Shown here piece by piece: positions 23,280-23,313 of a stretch of DNA of 23,313 nucleotides. Within the stretch, counting starts at the first letter, position 1; every line of letters starts with the position of its first letter. The notes under the pieces were generated by a model. The model was not told the DNA's origin. It made no database searches and saw nothing but the letters and a program-made list of their open reading frames with translations. The stretch is from Oscillospiraceae bacterium (lineage in GTDB: Bacteria > Bacillota > Clostridia > Oscillospirales > UBA929), in the NCBI GenBank assembly GCA_009777435.1, contig WRLW01000004.1, positions 1-23,313 on the forward strand, given 5' to 3'. The translations under genes and the position numbers were made by a program.

Positions 23280-23313
23280 ACTCCGCAGCCCGCATGTCAA
23301 CACATTTTCCCTC

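Noticed and set aside
23193..23303. Upstream extension of the small minus-strand gene
   Set aside because: The extension is Gly/Pro/Arg-rich and crosses the poly-C hairpin. A good ribosome binding site precedes the internal ATG at 23190-23192.

Overview
The window looks like the replication-origin neighbourhood of a GC-rich Bacillota, most likely an uncultured gut or sediment Clostridia lineage, followed by an accessory flank. The evidence is the gene order dnaA-dnaN-recF-gyrB-gyrA on one strand, strong GGAGG-type ribosome binding sites, frequent TTG starts, an S-layer-homology (SLH) surface protein, a YesL/DUF624 membrane protein and a PocR-PAS signalling protein. The genus cannot be named from this sequence alone.

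Region 1 (1-8635, minus strand) is the replication core. It reads dnaA, a 281-bp spacer with two perfect DnaA boxes (probable oriC or part of it), dnaN, recF, gyrB, gyrA and a truncated rnhA. recF overlaps dnaN by four bases, and the gyrA Shine-Dalgarno overlaps the gyrB stop. dnaA, dnaN, gyrB and gyrA all appear to start with TTG. A parS-like 16-mer sits directly behind the gyrA stop codon.

Region 2 (8636-16500, minus strand) contains a heparan-glucosaminide-acetyltransferase-like membrane protein placed 20 bp upstream of dnaA, then ychF, a 1319-aa PAS/PocR/GGDEF/EAL protein whose two catalytic motifs are both degenerate, and a YesL/DUF624 membrane protein. The last three probably form one transcription unit from a good sigma-A promoter at 15575-15603. 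Upstream of that promoter are a zeta-toxin-like P-loop kinase and a small membrane-anchored partner whose stop codon abuts the zeta start.

Region 3 (16501-18807) has an intergenic array of palindromic GC-rich repeats and then a plus-strand secreted protein combining BspA-type LRRs, three SLH domains and internalin-type LRRs.

Region 4 (18808-22360, plus strand) is an AT-richer accessory island: ten 9-bp tandem units running into a strong promoter, a 95-aa protein of unknown family, then a tightly packed cassette of a phosphoribosyltransferase-like protein, a 430-aa unknown protein and a roughly 319-aa unknown protein. The last is split in two by a 7-bp tandem duplication. This cassette is the best candidate for an undescribed system. 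Its function is not known.

Region 5 (22358-23313) starts with the 3' half of a tRNA-Met(CAT) gene, broken exactly at the anticodon loop. This is the signature of an attachment site for an integrated element that extends past the right edge. The visible element edge holds short iterons, a long inverted repeat, one small minus-strand gene and a poly-C hairpin, but no integrase.
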